From: Saprospiraceae bacterium
GTDB taxonomy: Bacteria > Bacteroidota > Bacteroidia > Chitinophagales > Saprospiraceae
Reading direction: 5' to 3'
Assembly: GCA_007125435.1 (NCBI GenBank)
Contig: SLDF01000307.1
Span: forward strand, 1-8,589
DNA length: 8,589 nt
The position numbers and the translations under genes are program-made. This document shows, piece by piece, positions 6,900 through 8,589 of this stretch. The first letter of the stretch is position 1, and each line of letters begins with the position of its first letter. The notes below the pieces were generated by a model. The model made no database searches. It saw only the letters and a list, made by a program, of their open reading frames with translations, and was not told the origin of the DNA.

Positions 6900-7262
6900 T
6901 TACTGTCTCAGTGAAGCCATGACCAGTCTGGCAGCTGCGGGATTAGTCGCTAGAGGTATATTGTGTACATCGCATATCCTCATCAGCATCTGTACATCGG
7001 GCTCATGCGGGTGTTTGTCCAGAGGGTCGCGAAAGAAAAACACCACTTCTATTTCTCCGGTCGCCACCAACGCAGCAATCTGGGCATCACCGCCTTTAGG
7101 TCCGCTAAGTACTTTTGTTACATTTAACCCCGCAGTCTCCAGAAAACTACCTGTCGTAGAGGTGGCATAGACCTGTACACCATCGAATAATTCTTTATTT
7201 TGCATCACAAATGTAACCAATTCGGTCTTTTTACCATCGTGAGCGATTAATGCGATCTTCAT
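6900..7262 (-). CDS. mgsA: Methylglyoxal synthase
   Basis: MgsA converts dihydroxyacetone phosphate to methylglyoxal and inorganic phosphate in the cytosol, a bypass used when triose phosphates accumulate. The 120-residue product covers the family core: IALIAHDGKK with H8, the phosphate-binding STTG (35-38), SGPKGGD with D59 (equivalent to catalytic D71 of E. coli), FFFRDPL with D79, and PHEPD with H86 and D89 (equivalent to H98 and D101). It ends with IPLATNPAAARLVM. It is shorter than E. coli MgsA (152 residues), lacking the N-terminal extension and the C-terminal tail, but no active-site residue is missing. The ATG at 7262 is the only sensible start; an ATG five bases upstream meets a stop at once. 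It sits upstream of uvrC on the same strand with no clear terminator between, so co-transcription is plausible. Confidence 0.96.
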   Translation of the reverse strand: MKIALIAHDGKKTELVTFVMQNKELFDGVQVYATSTTGSFLETAGLNVTKVLSGPKGGDAQIAALVATGEIEVVFFFRDPLDKHPHEPDVQMLMRICDVHNIPLATNPAAARLVMASLRQ

Positions 7263-7467
7263 ATCATATCGTTATTAAGTAGTCCTGTGATAATGGTTGT
7301 TCACATCAATTATGCTTCTGTCATACCATATATCAATATAAATAAAACAACAGCTTCATAATCGATTCAAAGAATGCTGGCGAGAAACTGGCGTAAAATA
7401 ACCAGATTATCTTATCTTGTAACAAATAGTTCTATCGAAAGATACGGCTTATACCCTTGCACCGAGA
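7263..7467. other. Intergenic region between the OmpH-like gene and mgsA
   Basis: This 205-bp AT-rich stretch carries no ORF I believe. Two CTGGCG direct repeats (7377-7382, 7388-7393) and a small GAAA-loop hairpin (TATC/GATA, near 7432-7443) are visible. No clean TAnnTTTG box precedes mgsA, and no clear intrinsic terminator follows the OmpH-like gene, so readthrough from the latter into mgsA cannot be excluded. Confidence 0.4.
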
Positions 7468-8022
7468 TCAATCCTCAGTATTCATCTTTTCAATGATCTT
7501 TTTTGTGATGTCCATGCCCTTGTCTGCATGCAGGATATTGCTTTGGTCCGAATAAGCTAGTATTAACTTTGCATTTGAGAGTTTGTGAAACCCATCGATT
7601 TCCTTCCTAAGTTTTTTCATGAATTTATCATTGATGGCCTGACTTTCCATCATGAGCATGGTTGCTACACTATCACGCTCAGCCATCAATGCCTGTTGCT
7701 TCGCGCCCAGCTTTTGCTCCTCAGCTTGCATCTGTTTTGGCGTCATGTAGCCACCTTGAGCCCTCCTTTGATAGGCCGTGATCTCTTTTTCCAGAGCAAT
7801 TGACTTTTCACGAAGGTTCTGGTCTGCAGCCAGTTCTTTCTGTTCCAATTCCTTTTGCTTCTCCTTGAAAAATATCAGCTTCTCAGACAGCGTATCGATG
7901 TTCACATAGTATATGTCACCACCATTCTCTGTGGTACTTTCACCCTTGCCGGTAAAGTGCAAAATATACAAGACCACTACAGCTATGATCAAAAGGATAT
8001 TTACAGGTGTAATAGATTTCAT
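7468..8022 (-). CDS. OmpH/Skp-like membrane-anchored coiled-coil protein
   Basis: The 184-residue product starts with a single hydrophobic segment (residues 5-22, ITPVNILLIIAVVVLYIL). It is followed by the motif IYYVNIDTL (37-45), a long charged and glutamine-rich helical stretch (about 46-145), and a terminal block containing ILAYSDQSNIL..KGMDIT (154-173). The VN.D-helix-ILAYS...ILHAD..MDIT order is that of OmpH/Skp-family proteins, where two long helices make tentacles that hold unfolded outer-membrane proteins in the periplasm. The N-terminal segment lacks a clear cleavage site, so this member is probably anchored in the inner membrane with its coiled coil in the periplasm, unlike soluble E. 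coli Skp. The sequence is not close to Skp itself, so the chaperone role is inferred. It is preceded by a good -7 box and followed by mgsA on the same strand 205 bp away. Confidence 0.85.
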   Translation of the reverse strand: MKSITPVNILLIIAVVVLYILHFTGKGESTTENGGDIYYVNIDTLSEKLIFFKEKQKELEQKELAADQNLREKSIALEKEITAYQRRAQGGYMTPKQMQAEEQKLGAKQQALMAERDSVATMLMMESQAINDKFMKKLRKEIDGFHKLSNAKLILAYSDQSNILHADKGMDITKKIIEKMNTED

Positions 8023-8051
8023 AAGTTTATTTCGTTTAGATTTATCAGACG

Positions 8052-8059
8052 CAAATGTA
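8052..8059 (-). promoter_or_regulatory. Bacteroidota -7 box of the OmpH-like gene
   Basis: On the minus strand TACATTTG is an exact TAnnTTTG match followed by C, 29 bp before the ATG at 8022, giving a leader of about 22 nt that is A-rich and without a Shine-Dalgarno, as is usual in this phylum. No clear TTTG is seen at -33. The upstream side of this promoter overlaps the left copy of the 8072/8245 direct repeat. Confidence 0.5.
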
Positions 8060-8071
8060 AGCTATTTTCAT

Positions 8072-8110
8072 GACTTATATTTTATACTCTTGTGAATGTG
8101 TGCATTTCAA
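8072..8110. repeat. Direct repeat, left copy, flanking repeat copy 2
   Basis: The core TATACTCTTGTGAAT (8083-8097) is repeated exactly at 8257-8271, 174 bp away. The similarity extends imperfectly on both sides: GAC...AT.TT before it, and a TGTG/TATG-like stretch then ATT..C after it, about 40 bp in all. The two copies closely bracket the inverted structured element at 8118-8237. Confidence 0.6.
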
Positions 8111-8117
8111 TTAGTCG

Positions 8118-8237
8118 CTTTGGGCATCACCCTCCTCTTCGTTCCGGGTCGCTATGCTACGCTACTCACTATTCGTTCGGTCCTGCGGACTGCCTTCCTT
8201 CGGTCGGCACAGCTCCGCAGCGCTGATGCATGACCAG
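8118..8237 (-). repeat. Structured intergenic repeat element, copy 2 (inverted)
   Basis: Read on the minus strand, this GC-rich noncoding segment has in order CTGGTCAT, AGCGCTG (8224-8218), GACCGAAGGAAG, AACGAATAG, CATAGCGACCC and GGGTGATGCCCAAAG. The same blocks in the same order occur in copy 1 on the plus strand (127-265). The terminal hairpin keeps its pairing although the bases differ: ACCC/GGGT here (8129-8132 with 8146-8149, 13-nt loop) against CCCC/GGGG in copy 1. The long ORF that crosses it is not credible as a gene. The 5' part of copy 1 (GTGAGGGATAG) has no counterpart here, so this copy is shorter or decayed. Confidence 0.55.
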
Positions 8238-8244
8238 AAAAAAC

Positions 8245-8285
8245 GACATTTTGAAATATACTCTTGTGAATTGTATGTATTCTCA
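8245..8285. repeat. Direct repeat, right copy, flanking repeat copy 2
   Basis: This copy carries TATACTCTTGTGAAT (8257-8271), identical to 8083-8097, with similar flanks. A 15-nt exact repeat this close together is unlikely by chance in a window of this size. It could come from a local duplication or an old insertion of the element between the copies. Confidence 0.6.
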
Positions 8286-8302
8286 TTTTTTGTTGTTTTG
8301 AC

Positions 8303-8345
8303 GTACCCCCTTACAACAGTGAGAGGTCACGCCCAGAACCTCATC
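8303..8345 (+). repeat. Structured intergenic repeat, partial copy 3 (end module only)
   Basis: From ACCCC at 8305, about 30 of 40 aligned positions match the end module of copy 1 (233-275), including CACGCCCA (8328-8335), AACC and TCATC. A short ACC/GGT pairing (8305-8307 with 8325-8327) corresponds to the terminal hairpin. No sign of the element body is seen upstream. With copy 2 it makes a pair of outward-facing, inverted end modules. Confidence 0.45.
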
Positions 8346-8420
8346 ACACTCATAAAACCATCAAATTCAATCACCACCTAAGCTGACCACCGTATTTTTA
8401 ACAAAATGATTGTAATCAGT

Positions 8421-8454
8421 CTTACCTCTATGTCGGTAAGGTCTTTTAACTTTG
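8421..8454 (+). promoter_or_regulatory. Promoter with dyad upstream of the right-edge gene
   Basis: TAACTTTG (8447-8454) matches TAnnTTTG exactly. Just upstream, CTTACC (8421-8426) and GGTAAG (8435-8440) form a perfect 6-bp inverted repeat with an 8-nt spacer, covering the -33 area. That position suits an operator. Transcription would start near 8461, leaving a leader of about 97 nt before the ATG at 8558. The dyad plus TCTTTT could instead be a weak terminator. Confidence 0.4.
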
Positions 8455-8557
8455 TGGCCGACTCTGAGATAGGGCATGAATGCAAACTAACCATTGCAAG
8501 TTGTCGTTTTGGAGTCAAAGGTTTTATTGTTTTTATTCATAAAAAAGCTAATACAGA

Positions 8558-8589
8558 ATGATGAGAAGTGCTTTATATATATGCTTGGC
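8558..8589 (+). CDS. Start of a gene running off the window (possible signal peptide)
   Basis: Two adjacent ATG codons (8558 and 8561) open a frame that stays open to the window end and begins MMRSALYICLG. A short basic start followed by hydrophobic residues is what an exported protein's signal peptide looks like. Only ten or eleven residues are visible, so the product is unknown. A promoter-like site lies upstream at 8447-8454. Confidence 0.35.
   Translation, partial: MMRSALYICL

Noticed and set aside
6838..7170. 110-codon plus-strand ORF over mgsA
   Set aside because: It is antisense to mgsA and shows no family pattern; the minus-strand frame contains every MgsA active-site residue.
7374..7496. 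40-codon plus-strand ORF
   Set aside because: It overlaps the 3' end of the OmpH-like gene in antisense, has no promoter and resembles nothing I know.
8154..8381. 75-codon plus-strand ORF
   Set aside because: It crosses the structured repeat copy 2, a flanking direct repeat and copy 3. Its sequence is explained by those noncoding elements.
8406..8561. 51-codon plus-strand ORF (starts MIVISLTSMS) whose TGA overlaps the ATG at 8558
   Set aside because: The ATGA overlap would suit translational coupling, but the ORF contains the dyad and -7 box of the next gene and has no recognisable domain. I favour the promoter reading, without certainty.
1..8589. Defence system, CRISPR array, transposase, tRNA or rRNA
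   Set aside because: I looked on both strands and found no regular repeat-spacer array, no transposase or nuclease cluster and no cloverleaf. The coding content is ordinary core genes.

Overview
The window looks like a chromosomal segment of a member of the Bacteroidota. The evidence is of three kinds. Several promoter -7 boxes match the Bacteroidota consensus TAnnTTTG, and clear Shine-Dalgarno sequences are absent. The gene complement includes a bTHX-type ribosomal peptide, a secreted protein with a CarboxypepD_reg-like domain, and a membrane-anchored OmpH-like coiled-coil protein. The flanking noncoding DNA carries a structured intergenic repeat of a kind I recall from Bacteroidota genomes. 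A Saprospiria- or Chitinophagia-like lineage is a guess. I see no tRNA, rRNA, CRISPR array, transposase or prophage gene.

Layout, left to right. Positions 1-309 are noncoding and repeat-rich, with heptamer tandem repeats followed by a structured element (copy 1). Next comes an SDR oxidoreductase on the minus strand with a TTG start (310-1026). A hairpin terminator (1069-1092) follows, then a 41-residue bTHX ribosomal protein gene on the minus strand (1181-1306). The region between bTHX and lon holds dyads and direct repeats that look like regulatory sites. The ATP-dependent protease gene lon occupies 1634-4045 (+). A small secreted protein gene (4300-4935, +) converges on uvrC (5002-6819, -), with a hairpin terminator between them. 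Upstream of uvrC on the same strand lie mgsA (6900-7262, -) and an OmpH-like gene (7468-8022, -) with a good promoter. The right end (8023-8557) is noncoding. It holds an inverted copy of the left-hand repeat (copy 2), a partial third copy, a direct repeat flanking copy 2, and a promoter-like site leading to a gene start that runs off the window.

Functionally this is mostly core, stress-linked housekeeping: Lon (protein quality control), UvrC (nucleotide excision repair), methylglyoxal synthase (triose-phosphate overflow, making a DNA-damaging electrophile), an envelope chaperone-like protein and a ribosomal peptide. mgsA and uvrC are 80 bp apart on one strand and may be co-transcribed. I found no new defence or mobile system. 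The least explained signal is the noncoding repeat family at both ends of the window, followed by the symmetric sites upstream of lon.
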